Positions 17,667-26,455 of a stretch of 64,000 bases of DNA are shown one piece after another. The DNA is from Shewanella schlegeliana (lineage in GTDB: Bacteria; Pseudomonadota; Gammaproteobacteria; Enterobacterales; Shewanellaceae): NCBI RefSeq assembly GCF_016765635.1, contig NZ_JAESVD010000006.1, positions 124,001-188,000 on the forward strand. Reading direction: 5' to 3'. A model generated the notes under the pieces. It was given only the letters and a program-made list of their open reading frames with translations, was not told the origin of the DNA and did not search any database. The position numbers and the translations under genes were made by a program. The first letter of the stretch is position 1. Every line of letters starts with the position of its first letter.

Positions 17667-18698
17667 TTATTGATTAACGATCTTATTTGACTGCTTGCTC
17701 TCTTTTGTAAAAGTAGAGGAAACTTCAGATTTGGAAGAAACTTCTTGCTCAACCTTAATGACCCTTTCATCCATTCTCTCCATTTTATGAAGCATTTTCT
17801 CTGTTAATTTACGGTTGAAGTTGATCAGGTCTGCAATTAAGCCCACTAAAAGTGTAATCACACCTAATGTCATGAGTGTGGAGCCTAGTATGAGTGACTG
17901 CATATGCCCATCGCCGTTGCCATGAGCGTAGAAGTACACGAACCTTATAATGGGTAGCATTCCGACTAGGATGGCGATTAAACCTAAGGAGAGAAATACC
18001 CGTAGAGGTCGGTACATGGTGTACATTCGTATCAGGGTTGTGACGGATAAGTAAAGAAACTGCGGAATGGATTTAAATAGCCGTGACTCCCGAAGCTTTT
18101 GATTTGTTTGAATTGGTACAGACTTTATACTCATTCGCTTTGCACTCGCTTGAACTAACATTTCAAGGGTATAGCTAAACTCTGAAACGATATTTATCTG
18201 TCTTGCTGCCTCACGTGAAATAGCACGAAACCCACTGACGGCATCTGTAATATCTAGTTTGAGAATCGATCTGACGACAAAGCTTCCAAAGACCTGAAGG
18301 CTGCGCTTCAATAGTGAAAAGTGGGGGTTGTTGAATCCTCCGCGATCACCAACAGTAATGTCAGCTTCCTTATTTATGATGGGTGTAACCAATAGTGGAA
18401 TGTCTGCAGAACGGTACTGATTATCGCCGTCAATGTTTACAATTATATCGGCACCTTGCCGAAGGCACTCTTCAATGCCGATGTGAAATGAGCGAGCTAA
18501 GCCTTTATTCGTTGTGCTAGTTATTATGTAATCGGCCCCGGCTTGGCCTGCGACATCAGACGTGTTATCTGTTGAGCCATCATCTATAACGAGTATTTCA
18601 ATGCTATCAATTCCGGATATTTGCAATGGAATGCTATCGATTACATCACTTAGATTCTCAGCCTCATTAAAACAAGGAATTTGCACAATTAGTTTCAT
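17667..18698 (-). CDS. GT2 glycosyltransferase, polyprenyl-phosphate sugar synthase type
   Basis: A GT-A fold glycosyltransferase like dolichyl-phosphate mannose synthase, ArnC and GtrB. It starts IVQIPCFNEAENL, followed by VIDDGSTDNTSDVAG and the metal-binding DGDNQY. Two C-terminal transmembrane helices (about residues 230-250 and 265-290) anchor it. Such enzymes charge undecaprenyl phosphate with a sugar for use by a GT-C enzyme across the membrane. I chose the ATG at 18698, which has AAAAAGG upstream, over the GTG at 18728. The GT39 gene just upstream is the natural partner. Confidence 0.87.
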   Translation of the reverse strand: MKLIVQIPCFNEAENLSDVIDSIPLQISGIDSIEILVIDDGSTDNTSDVAGQAGADYIITSTTNKGLARSFHIGIEECLRQGADIIVNIDGDNQYRSADIPLLVTPIINKEADITVGDRGGFNNPHFSLLKRSLQVFGSFVVRSILKLDITDAVSGFRAISREAARQINIVSEFSYTLEMLVQASAKRMSIKSVPIQTNQKLRESRLFKSIPQFLYLSVTTLIRMYTMYRPLRVFLSLGLIAILVGMLPIIRFVYFYAHGNGDGHMQSLILGSTLMTLGVITLLVGLIADLINFNRKLTEKMLHKMERMDERVIKVEQEVSSKSEVSSTFTKESKQSNKIVNQ

Positions 18699-18736
18699 CT
18701 TTTGATACCTTTTTATATTGTCAGGCACTTAAAGCG

Positions 18737-20503
18737 CTAGAACCCAGTGAAAATCGGTTGGAAATGGGATTGCAACGGTGGTCGATATAAATGATTCCCC
18801 CAGCGGAAGCTGACTTCTTGATTAAGTTTAGTCGGCTTTGCTATATGATTCCCCTTGACTAAGAATAGTGTCTCTCCGGGAGACAAGTTCTGCTCATTAA
18901 CGATTATGGGATGAGTCGCTTCGAGGGTATATTCGCCTGGAATGTTAATCGAAAAATGAGTGTTCCTAGCCCGTAATTGTAGTTGCTTCCCAGCGACATA
19001 AAGCGCTCCCCAGTGAGGAATATAATTTTGTTTTAAAGCGGCTAGATCTGCTGGATGTAATTGCTTAGAGAACGTTTCAGATGCGCTTGAATGGTTTAAA
19101 AACCGATTATTGGCGATAACAAAAGCTGGCTCTTTCACAGCAATAACACTTTTTAAAACAGGTTGCTTAGCTTCCAAATAAGCTTCCATCCCCCAACTGC
19201 TCATAAAAAAACCTTGTTTAGGATATGAAGCGATCATGGAGCAGCAATCTATGTAGCTCGTAGGCGAAGGGAAAAGTCTGTGGATCAGTTCGACAAAGTT
19301 TTGTTGTGTCTGCAAGGTTTTCTTCATTGGAATAAAAAATCCGTGATAGGTAATACTTACCGCTATGAAAAGTAATAAGCAGCTGGTAATTACACTCGTT
19401 TCTCTATTATTTCGAGGATTAAGTCTAAATCCATCCCATGCCACACCACACAAAACCGTTACCGGAGCGAGCATAAATGAATAGAAATAGGGAAAGGCAT
19501 TTCGATAGAAAAAAATTGTACAAAGAGGTAAGCAGAAACTTAATAGAATGAGTCGATCGCTTTGGCTTAGCTGCCTATGAGGTAAGCGAGCGAAATAGGC
19601 TACTTTAACTCCATATATCAAGGTTAACCAGAACAAAAAATCGTAGAAAAACGAATACTTTAAGTAGATAAAGCCAGGCAAGAAGGTACTGGTTTTGATC
19701 GTTTTATCGAAACTTACACTAACGATTTCAGCTGCTACTTCAGAGTTAGGCAATAATAAAAATGTGCCATGAAGAAGGTATAAAGCGTAGAAGGAGAGCA
19801 GAGCGCAGGATAATACAATAATTGGCTTATATAGAAACCGACTTTTTATCGGTGCTTCTAGGTAGAGTGCTAAAGCAATGAGTCCAAAAGTAGGCAGATA
19901 TAGAAGAGATTTGATGGTAATAAGTATTGAAACCGCGATACATAAACCTGCAATGAGCAAATGTCTAAATTGAAGTCTCTGGGATAAAATAAGCGTAAGG
20001 CTGCTCATTAAGAAGAAGGTTGTTAACGGGTCGGCCCTAAAGCTCGCGCCCATCCGGATATTAAAAGAAAATGCAAAGTAGCAGAGTACAGAAAATAGCG
20101 CGGCAGGAGTACTTACAAAGCGACGAGCGATGCGATAGATGAAGTAACCAGTCAGGATTTGAAATAGTACTAAAACTAAACGAGCGGCTTTAATCTGAAT
20201 GACTTCGTTTGAGGAGACCCATTTTAGCCAGTTAAAGAAGTGAACATGGAAGGTCTGTAATTGAGTAGAGAGTGCTCCGGATTCATATTGATAGACAAAG
20301 GATAAGTAATAGAACTCATCCCAGTTAACCTCATAGAATAGGGCCACATGAATACGAGCGACAACGGCAAACGCAAGTAACAGTGACAGTACGGGTATTT
20401 GACTGAGTCTACGGCGCTCACTCCCTACATCAGAGGGGGAAATTTCTTTGTCATAAGAGACATCAAATTCTTTGCTTGTCAAAAGGTTACCTGAAAAAAT
20501 CAT
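18737..20503 (-). CDS. GT39-family (ArnT/PMT-like) membrane glycosyltransferase
   Basis: A 588-residue polytopic GT-C enzyme. After an N-terminal helix, the first periplasmic loop holds the catalytic acidic pair in VNWDEFYYLSF. About ten further hydrophobic helices follow, then a soluble C-terminal domain of about 190 residues. GT39 enzymes move a sugar from a polyprenyl-phosphate donor to a lipid or protein on the periplasmic side. The preceding GT2 enzyme in this cluster probably supplies the donor. The acceptor is unknown; lipid A, a glycolipid or a surface protein are all possible. Confidence 0.82.
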   Translation of the reverse strand: MIFSGNLLTSKEFDVSYDKEISPSDVGSERRRLSQIPVLSLLLAFAVVARIHVALFYEVNWDEFYYLSFVYQYESGALSTQLQTFHVHFFNWLKWVSSNEVIQIKAARLVLVLFQILTGYFIYRIARRFVSTPAALFSVLCYFAFSFNIRMGASFRADPLTTFFLMSSLTLILSQRLQFRHLLIAGLCIAVSILITIKSLLYLPTFGLIALALYLEAPIKSRFLYKPIIVLSCALLSFYALYLLHGTFLLLPNSEVAAEIVSVSFDKTIKTSTFLPGFIYLKYSFFYDFLFWLTLIYGVKVAYFARLPHRQLSQSDRLILLSFCLPLCTIFFYRNAFPYFYSFMLAPVTVLCGVAWDGFRLNPRNNRETSVITSCLLLFIAVSITYHGFFIPMKKTLQTQQNFVELIHRLFPSPTSYIDCCSMIASYPKQGFFMSSWGMEAYLEAKQPVLKSVIAVKEPAFVIANNRFLNHSSASETFSKQLHPADLAALKQNYIPHWGALYVAGKQLQLRARNTHFSINIPGEYTLEATHPIIVNEQNLSPGETLFLVKGNHIAKPTKLNQEVSFRWGNHLYRPPLQSHFQPIFTGF

Positions 20504-20669
20504 CTTTAAGGTAACTGTAGTACATATTTTTGTTCTTGTTAGTCTTCTAACAGATTTGTTTATTTTCCATTAACATTGCTCGTTGTATAACTTTCTTGTA
20601 AGGCTGAACGCTAGATTTTACTTCTATTTCCTTAAATACAAAATTCTTACCGCTATGACTAAATAGACA

Positions 20670-22745
20670 TTAATTTCGAGTATTGTGGCTAATAATAAAT
20701 TCTGTACAACTTGCGTGGGGGTCAAATCCAGGATCCTCTTTGTATTGAGAACAAAGCGCTCTCATCATAGGCTGCCAATTAAAATCACCACGGTAATTAT
20801 CAGTGTCGTAAATTTCATTTGTTGCTGTGTTTAAAAGCACGGGGGAGTCATAATCTGGTAACAAGCTTAATTGCCAATTCTGGAAATAAATTGCCCGCTG
20901 TTTTTTGGCTATTAGCTCTATGTAGTTTTTAGTGCGCATGTAAGCTTTTCCATCATCTCTGACTTCATAGTTTGAAGCCGTCTCGGACATGACCTCTTTT
21001 TTATCAATAAAGCTCTTATTAATGGACTTTACCGGGACAGAAGATTCAACAACAACATATCTTTGATGCGATACCTGTTCTGCAGTCCAAGGTAGAGTTA
21101 TACCGTCGAAACTAGCAGTATTTAATCTTGAAGCGGATGCACTTGAAATACCTGTACTTGAAATAGCTAGTGAACTCACTAATGTAGGTACTATATCCAC
21201 CAGCGAATAAAGTCCGTCAATCTTTTGTGCTGGGGTAACTACAGTCCCATTTTTGAACTCAGCCCGCGCTAGCAGAATAAGGGATTGCTGCTGATCCAAG
21301 ATATTAGTGCCATGACCCCAAGACTTCGTTTTAGGGAACGCCTTAAGGTTTTGTGGGACAGGAGTTTTGAAGGTGGGAAGCTTAAAGCTCTCACCATGAT
21401 CGGAGATAATATAAACAATTGCGTCGTCCAGCATTCCTTCTTGGCTTAAGCGAGCAAACAGATCTGCCACCTGTTTATCTACACTTCTTATCATCTCTTT
21501 ATACATATAGTGGTTGTAATTGCCATCCCAGTTTTCCAGAGGCTGAGATATAAAGTCTTTAGACGTATATGGCCAATGCAATTGACAATAATGTAGGGCA
21601 AGAAAGTTAGGGGCTTCATGAGCAAGGCTCTCGATTACTGCCTTATTAAATGCAATAGGCGAGTAAGCTTTACCATAGGCCCTATTATTGTATAAATAAG
21701 GCAGTATATAGGAGGAGTAGGGGTGCAATAGTAGTATATTTAGGTAGGGGAGATCGCCTAATCCTGATATGAGTGCATCTGCTGCACCAGCCTTTGGACC
21801 TACTGTATTATTAAAGCCATAGCTAGAGTCAATTTGGTTGAAGCGACGCTCATCAATTGCATAAGTCGTGTTATAGCCTCGCTCTTTTAACAGCTCGATA
21901 AACGGAAGTGTTTTATTGACCATTTCTGGTGGAGCTAAATTAAACCTAATGCCGTTATTAACCGGATACTTTCCAGTAAGAAGGCTCATCCAAGCAACGT
22001 AAGTTCGTCCCTGAGGCGTATAAGCATTCTTGTATACAGTCATACTATCGAGTACGCGGTTCAAGTTAGGGGCAATTTTAGGGTCTGCTCCAAGGTATTT
22101 CAAATGATCTGGCCTAAGACCGTCAATGCCTAAAATAATAATATTTGGATCTTTTTGAGCTTGTGCTCTTGTTTGACTGATTGAGATAAAAGGGCTTAGG
22201 ACCCCAGCTATCAATAACAGAGAAATGCAGAGTGCGACAGATTTTGTAGTTAAATGGAATAAGCCTCGATAGAAACTGATAACTAAAAAGCTTGCTAAAC
22301 CTCCCCATACAAGTGGTTCGCTGACAGGCGTATGCCTAAAGTATGAAACTAATGAAGTTGGGAAAAAGTATGAGTTAACTGCAATCAAACACGTAATGTT
22401 AAGAACAACAAATAGCATCCAGTAAAGTTCTTTCTGGTTTTTGCTCTTTAGAGGAAACCAAGGAGAACGGGTTGAAACGGTAATAATTCCTGACCAGATG
22501 ATGTGTATGGCGATGAGTACACAGAAAAAAAATATAATATCGTATAGCAGCCCATAAGCAGCTAAAGAATCACTATCTAGGCTGTTCATCGTGGAAGCTA
22601 GAGACATTACCGAATAGACTTGAAGCGAGGACTTGAAGTTAAACAATATGACGGTAAACAACATTAAAATAGCAAGCGTCCTAAAGAATACCCTTAATAA
22701 CAGTGCTCTTGCTCTGGAGTCATTAGAATCACGGTTTTTGCTCAT
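20670..22745 (-). CDS. Alkaline-phosphatase-fold membrane hydrolase/transferase (sulfatase family)
   Basis: A 691-residue protein with about five N-terminal transmembrane helices (to residue 195) and a periplasmic sulfatase-type domain. Metal-binding motifs are IIILGIDGLRPDHL and IISDHGESF. Where arylsulfatases have C/S-x-P-S-R-x-x-L-L-T-G, this has TYVAWMSLLTGKYP: the formylglycine Cys/Ser is replaced by Thr. Thr is the nucleophile in LtaS/EptA-type phosphoglycerol and phosphoethanolamine transferases, so a phosphotransferase is more likely than a sulfatase. It overlaps the upstream 90-aa gene by 4 bases. Substrate unknown. Confidence 0.78.
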   Translation of the reverse strand: MSKNRDSNDSRARALLLRVFFRTLAILMLFTVILFNFKSSLQVYSVMSLASTMNSLDSDSLAAYGLLYDIIFFFCVLIAIHIIWSGIITVSTRSPWFPLKSKNQKELYWMLFVVLNITCLIAVNSYFFPTSLVSYFRHTPVSEPLVWGGLASFLVISFYRGLFHLTTKSVALCISLLLIAGVLSPFISISQTRAQAQKDPNIIILGIDGLRPDHLKYLGADPKIAPNLNRVLDSMTVYKNAYTPQGRTYVAWMSLLTGKYPVNNGIRFNLAPPEMVNKTLPFIELLKERGYNTTYAIDERRFNQIDSSYGFNNTVGPKAGAADALISGLGDLPYLNILLLHPYSSYILPYLYNNRAYGKAYSPIAFNKAVIESLAHEAPNFLALHYCQLHWPYTSKDFISQPLENWDGNYNHYMYKEMIRSVDKQVADLFARLSQEGMLDDAIVYIISDHGESFKLPTFKTPVPQNLKAFPKTKSWGHGTNILDQQQSLILLARAEFKNGTVVTPAQKIDGLYSLVDIVPTLVSSLAISSTGISSASASRLNTASFDGITLPWTAEQVSHQRYVVVESSVPVKSINKSFIDKKEVMSETASNYEVRDDGKAYMRTKNYIELIAKKQRAIYFQNWQLSLLPDYDSPVLLNTATNEIYDTDNYRGDFNWQPMMRALCSQYKEDPGFDPHASCTEFIISHNTRN

Positions 22746-23014
22746 TCTCGCTCCTTTTGTGAAGCGTTATTACTATTTACTCTGATGGGATAATCGATAT
22801 CAGATGATACAAAGTCATGCTCTTTTGATGCTGGCCATCCCCCTAGAATAAGATATCGCTCAGCTAAACTTGAACCTGACGGGGTACTTGTTCTAATTTC
22901 TTTGGTGTAAAGATAATCCTGATACATCGCATTTGCGTTCAGCAATAATAAAACTGTAACGCCTATCGTTAATAGTGCGGATGTTGGGCTGAGTCTATAC
23001 CATCCTCGCTTCAT
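22742..23014 (-). CDS. Small single-pass membrane protein
   Basis: A 90-residue protein with one hydrophobic helix near residues 12-31 and a polar, probably periplasmic C-terminal part (GSSLAERYLILGGWPASKEH). I do not recognise the family. It is translationally coupled (4-base overlap) to the sulfatase-fold enzyme and is the first gene of the minus-strand cluster, so it may be a small partner of that enzyme. No known motif was seen. Confidence 0.6.
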   Translation of the reverse strand: MKRGWYRLSPTSALLTIGVTVLLLLNANAMYQDYLYTKEIRTSTPSGSSLAERYLILGGWPASKEHDFVSSDIDYPIRVNSNNASQKERE

Positions 23015-23333
23015 TATATTTATCCTAGCTTTTCAGAACATCATCAGAGCATCAATAGACGATTTTTAAAGTACTGGTCAGCTTGAGTATAGAAGAGTGT
23101 AGGCAAAAAGCTGAATATATTATGGGCTACAATAGAAGCTTTAGTTGTGGGTCAGCGACCTAACAATACAAAATAAATCACGTTAACACCTTGCCTAATC
23201 GTCTTTTTTTGTACTAAACCTAACAATTAGTTGTTTGCCGAAACGTAAACTTAGTTTATTGACTCGTTTCATTCTTTTTTCTGTTTCGGCTTCATGGATG
23301 TTAACTCTTTTATTGAGTTAATTAGGAGTCAAC
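23015..23333. promoter_or_regulatory. Divergent promoter region, glycan cluster versus L,D-transpeptidase
   Basis: 319 AT-rich bases between divergent transcription units, so both promoters are expected here. The clear element is AGGAG at 23324-23328, five bases before the TTG start of the L,D-transpeptidase gene. I see no palindrome strong enough to call an operator. Confidence 0.4.
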
Positions 23334-24668
23334 TTGTTAATCAAACTTAAATGGGTTGTATATCATTTACTTGTTACTCTTCTAATCATTCTAACTTCGG
23401 CTCAGGTCGGGGCGGAAACTGCTTTTAATAAGGTATCCAATAATTCTGAAGCCTCTCGTCAACTCAGTTCGTTAGCTTATGACCTCGGTGCAGGAGTGAG
23501 AGTGAATGAGACTATGAATAAGACGGGTTTGGCAAGGCTATTAGATAACCATGTTTTTGGCGAAGATTTTAAGCATCAATCTTTATCTGCTGAACAGTAC
23601 CTGACTTTAATTGAGCGTAATGATGTAGAGCGTTTAAGGATGTTAATCAAGCACTATAAGTCGTTAGAGCGCTATCAATGGCCGACGGTAGCTCCTATAG
23701 AACTGAGGTTAGGTTTAAGAACGAAAGAGGTTGCAAAGCTTAGGTGGATACTAGCGCAGCTTGGAGATATAACACCCTATTCTATGCCTGTTTACCGAGA
23801 GAGTATTTTTGACCCTAGCATTGAGGAAGGCCTTAAGCTGTTTCAAAGACGGCATGGCCACACTGTTAATGGTAAGTTGGTACCCCAAACAATACTAGCG
23901 CTTAATACTGAACCCTCTATAAGAGTGGCTCAACTACAGAATGCTTTGAAGGAAACCCTGATAGAGTTCGACGGAACGAAGGATTATGTTTCTGTGAATC
24001 TAATGGCTCAAACCTTACGTATTACAAAAAACGGTGTTGTGAAGTTAGTTATGCCGGTAATCGTGGGGAAACCTACCAGTAAAACGCCAGAGTTAAACAC
24101 AACGATAAGTGCTATAACAGTGAATCCTTCTTGGACACCACCAGCAAGTATAATCTATCAAGATATTTTTAAATATATTGAAAAACAACCAAATTATCTC
24201 AGAAATAATGACTTTGTATTCAAGAGCTATACAAGCAATAGCATCGATAATAATGTGGGCGGAATGGATTCAAATAGCTTAAAACACAAGTTAAAGAACA
24301 GTGCCCTCGTACAGTTACCCGGCACGAAAAATGCCCTTGGAAAATACCGATTTACAATACCAAATTCAGAAGCAATTTTTCTTCATGACACGCCAGGAAA
24401 ACATTTGTTTAAAAGAAGTAATCGAGCCCTTAGTCATGGATGTATTAGACTTTCGCAACCAGAGTTATTTGCAAATTACTTAATGAGTAAAGAACCTGAA
24501 AATACGAGGTTTGTATTTAAAAATGCGATAAAAAACAAACAAACAAGGCATTTTAATCTTACGAGTAAACTACCTATTAATGTGTCTTATCAATCAGTTT
24601 GGATTGATAAAGCTGGTCGTTTACAGGTAAGAGCTAACACATTAGCTATAAGGGGGAAAGATGGATAG
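23334..24668 (+). CDS. L,D-transpeptidase (YcbB/LdtD-like)
   Basis: A 444-residue periplasmic peptidoglycan cross-linking or anchoring enzyme. A TTG start with AGGAG five bases upstream leads into a signal peptide ending QVGA. A peptidoglycan-binding helical domain lies at about residues 130-190 (LRTKEVAKLRWIL, FQRRHGHTVNGKL). The YkuD catalytic domain has IFLHDTPGKHLF and the active-site SHGCIRLSQPELF. YcbB is over 600 residues, so this is a shorter member lacking the large N-terminal extension. It is upstream of and overlapping the HTH gene, and close to the tad locus; a link to pilus passage through the wall is only suggested by position. Confidence 0.9.
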   Translation: MLIKLKWVVYHLLVTLLIILTSAQVGAETAFNKVSNNSEASRQLSSLAYDLGAGVRVNETMNKTGLARLLDNHVFGEDFKHQSLSAEQYLTLIERNDVERLRMLIKHYKSLERYQWPTVAPIELRLGLRTKEVAKLRWILAQLGDITPYSMPVYRESIFDPSIEEGLKLFQRRHGHTVNGKLVPQTILALNTEPSIRVAQLQNALKETLIEFDGTKDYVSVNLMAQTLRITKNGVVKLVMPVIVGKPTSKTPELNTTISAITVNPSWTPPASIIYQDIFKYIEKQPNYLRNNDFVFKSYTSNSIDNNVGGMDSNSLKHKLKNSALVQLPGTKNALGKYRFTIPNSEAIFLHDTPGKHLFKRSNRALSHGCIRLSQPELFANYLMSKEPENTRFVFKNAIKNKQTRHFNLTSKLPINVSYQSVWIDKAGRLQVRANTLAIRGKDG

Positions 24669-25062
24669 TTTTTGTCACGATAATGCAGCGTTATCCAAGC
24701 TCATACGCAAAGAGAAGAACGCCAGAATGAAACTTAAGTTGTTAGCTGTTTTACATTTTCAAGATGGGAAATCAAGATACCAAATTGCAGATTTTTTGAA
24801 AGTTAGCCGCACGAGTGTTAACCGTTGGGTTAGCCTCTACCTATCAAGTGGCCTTGAGGGATTAAAAGATAAACCCCATTGCGGTAGGCCGAGTATTTTA
24901 AGCCAAGATCAGCTAATACAACTCAAACGCTACGTCGACAATAAGAGTAATCATGGAGAAAAGAGAAAGTTGACGGGAGGTGATATTCAGCTATACATAG
25001 AGAAGCAATTTGGGGTTAAATATGAAATATCGAGCGTTTATAAATTGATGGAGCGATTTTAG
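24661..25062 (+). CDS. Helix-turn-helix protein resembling the IS630-type transposase N-terminus
   Basis: A 133-residue DNA-binding protein overlapping the L,D-transpeptidase stop by 8 bases. It has the N-terminal tandem HTH/winged-helix region of IS630/Tc1-like transposases: SRYQIADFLKVSRTSVNRWV, GLEGLKDKPHCGRPSILS, then GGDIQLYIEKQFGVKYEISS and VYKLMERF. It stops exactly where the DDE catalytic domain would begin, and no DDE remnant or terminal repeat follows. Translational coupling to a host gene argues for a domesticated regulator instead of a dying insertion sequence. Targets unknown; the flp promoter downstream is a candidate. Confidence 0.72.
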   Translation: MDSFCHDNAALSKLIRKEKNARMKLKLLAVLHFQDGKSRYQIADFLKVSRTSVNRWVSLYLSSGLEGLKDKPHCGRPSILSQDQLIQLKRYVDNKSNHGEKRKLTGGDIQLYIEKQFGVKYEISSVYKLMERF

Positions 25063-25604
25063 TCCATACTATCTAATGTATTATCTGAAAGTGATTAAAC
25101 TTATACATGCTAAATGAGTGATTATTTAGTATTGGAACTATTTTTATTCTTTAAAATTCCCAACGGTAACAAAAAAACATCAAACTCCTTGGTTTTCCTC
25201 TTGTAACCATAGTCATTCTCGATTTTTATGGAATAATAAAGTGGTCTGATTTTACAATGCATTTACCTTTTGTCAGCTTGTAAAAACAAAAGATACCAAT
25301 ATCAATTTTATAGTGTCTAATGGATTAAGGAACTATTCCCTACCAAATTTAAGGACATTGAAACTAATTCTGAGTTAAATGGTCTCTGCAATGACATAAA
25401 TTGAATAATACTTTTGTATATTTGATGGGCATTGACGTGCTGACATAGCAAATGAATAGACCAGTAAATTATTCCACATGGTGAGTTAACCCTGCCTTTG
25501 CTACCTTTATATACAGCGTTACTTAAGCAATGAAAAACTTTGCGTCTGTAGCCGAACTTGTTAAAGCTAGTTTTGAGATAGGACAACAATAGGTGGATAA
25601 AATT
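25063..25604. promoter_or_regulatory. Long leader region upstream of flp
   Basis: About 540 AT-rich bases before the pilin gene. An open minus-strand frame at 25317-25589 (90 codons) has no ribosome-binding site and no family resemblance, so I do not call it. The flp promoter must lie here. I see no sigma-54 (TGGCAC-N5-TTGC) or CRP match. AGGTGG at 25591-25596 serves the flp ATG. Confidence 0.45.
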
Positions 25605-25802
25605 ATGGATATCAAAAGTTTACTAAAAGAGTTTGTTGAGGACGAAAGTGGTTTGACTGCTGTTGAGTATGCGATTGCTGGTGGATTAGTTGTTGGTGGC
25701 ATGATCGCTGCGTTTAATACCTTAGGTACAAATGCTACGGATAAAATTGATTGTCTAGCTTCTGCGGTAAATGGTAATTCAGCTGATTGTACTGCACCTT
25801 AA
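25605..25802 (+). CDS. flp: Flp-family type IVb pilin
   Basis: A 65-residue prepilin, subunit of the tad pilus. A short charged leader ends at Gly in DESG, followed by the processed N-terminus LTAVEYAIAGGLVVGG with the conserved Glu-Tyr pair of the Flp family. A single hydrophobic helix and a short polar tail with two cysteines follow. The ATG at 25605 has AGGTGG eight bases upstream, preferred over the GTG at 25593. It would be cleaved by the TadV peptidase encoded next. Only one flp copy is seen. Confidence 0.93.
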   Translation: MDIKSLLKEFVEDESGLTAVEYAIAGGLVVGGMIAAFNTLGTNATDKIDCLASAVNGNSADCTAP

Positions 25803-25824
25803 ACTTTGGATGAATAGTTGGAAT

Positions 25825-25857
25825 AAAGATTGCTCACTTTCAATGTGAGTAATCTTT
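25825..25857 (+). terminator. Intercistronic hairpin after flp (attenuator-like)
   Basis: A 13-position stem with one mismatch (AAAGATT-G-CTCAC and GTGAG-T-AATCTTT, 7-base loop) lies in the 77-bp gap between flp and tadV and ends in four T residues. Such a hairpin can let pilin mRNA accumulate above the assembly genes by partial termination or by protecting the 3' end. Confidence 0.65.
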
Positions 25858-25879
25858 TGCTGAAAGTTAAGGGAATAAT

Positions 25880-26446
25880 ATGGCTGATTATCAATTGTTA
25901 CTTCAAGTTGTCATTGCTGGTGTATTTTTTATATTAGCGATTATCGTGGATTTAACAAAGGAGAAAATACCTAATTGGCTATGTTTATTGGCAATATTTT
26001 GTGGGTTTTCAATAAATAGTTATTTTGCTCAGTTAAGTGGTTTAATGATCTCATTTATTGGGTTTAGTCTTGCATTTATTATTTTATTTCCAACCTTTAT
26101 TTTTAAAATATTAGGGGCTGGTGACATCAAGCTAATGATGGGGATTGGCGCTTTAATGGGGCCACAATTGTTAGTGTGGAGTATTGCCTATGCAATCGTT
26201 GCTGGAGCAATAACCAGTACCTTACTCATAATATGGAAGTCGGGATTTTCTGGTTGTTTTAAAACAGCGAAAAGATATTGGGACTGCTTCTACTTAAGAA
26301 CGTATTTCAAGCCAGAAGTAGGTGAGGCCGCAGGGCAAAAAGTGCCCTACGCACCAGCCTTAGCTATGGGGTGGCTGTGGGCATGTTCACTGAATCCGGA
26401 TATTACACATTTATACTCTTCTGTTAGTCACTCTCTATTTTCTTAG
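25880..26446 (+). CDS. tadV: Prepilin peptidase TadV/CpaA (A24 family)
   Basis: A 188-residue inner-membrane aspartic protease that cleaves the Flp and TadE/TadF leaders. Five to six hydrophobic helices are present. The two catalytic aspartates are in IIVDLTKEKIPNWL (near residue 24) and the family hallmark GAGDIKLMMGIGAL. It lacks the N-terminal methyltransferase domain of PilD-type enzymes, as is normal for TadV. It is located between flp and the AAA+ gene, with only 3-9 bp to the latter. Confidence 0.92.
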   Translation: MADYQLLLQVVIAGVFFILAIIVDLTKEKIPNWLCLLAIFCGFSINSYFAQLSGLMISFIGFSLAFIILFPTFIFKILGAGDIKLMMGIGALMGPQLLVWSIAYAIVAGAITSTLLIIWKSGFSGCFKTAKRYWDCFYLRTYFKPEVGEAAGQKVPYAPALAMGWLWACSLNPDITHLYSSVSHSLFS

Positions 26447-26455
26447 GATATGCGC

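Noticed and set aside
20670..22745. Classical arylsulfatase
   Set aside because: The C/S-x-P-S-R signature is absent and Thr is at the nucleophile position.
24661..25062. Remnant of an IS630-family insertion sequence
   Set aside because: No DDE-domain remnant, terminal inverted repeats or target duplication could be found, and the start is coupled to the upstream gene.
25317..25589. 90-codon minus-strand ORF upstream of flp
   Set aside because: No ribosome-binding site, no recognisable domain, and it lies over the expected flp promoter region.
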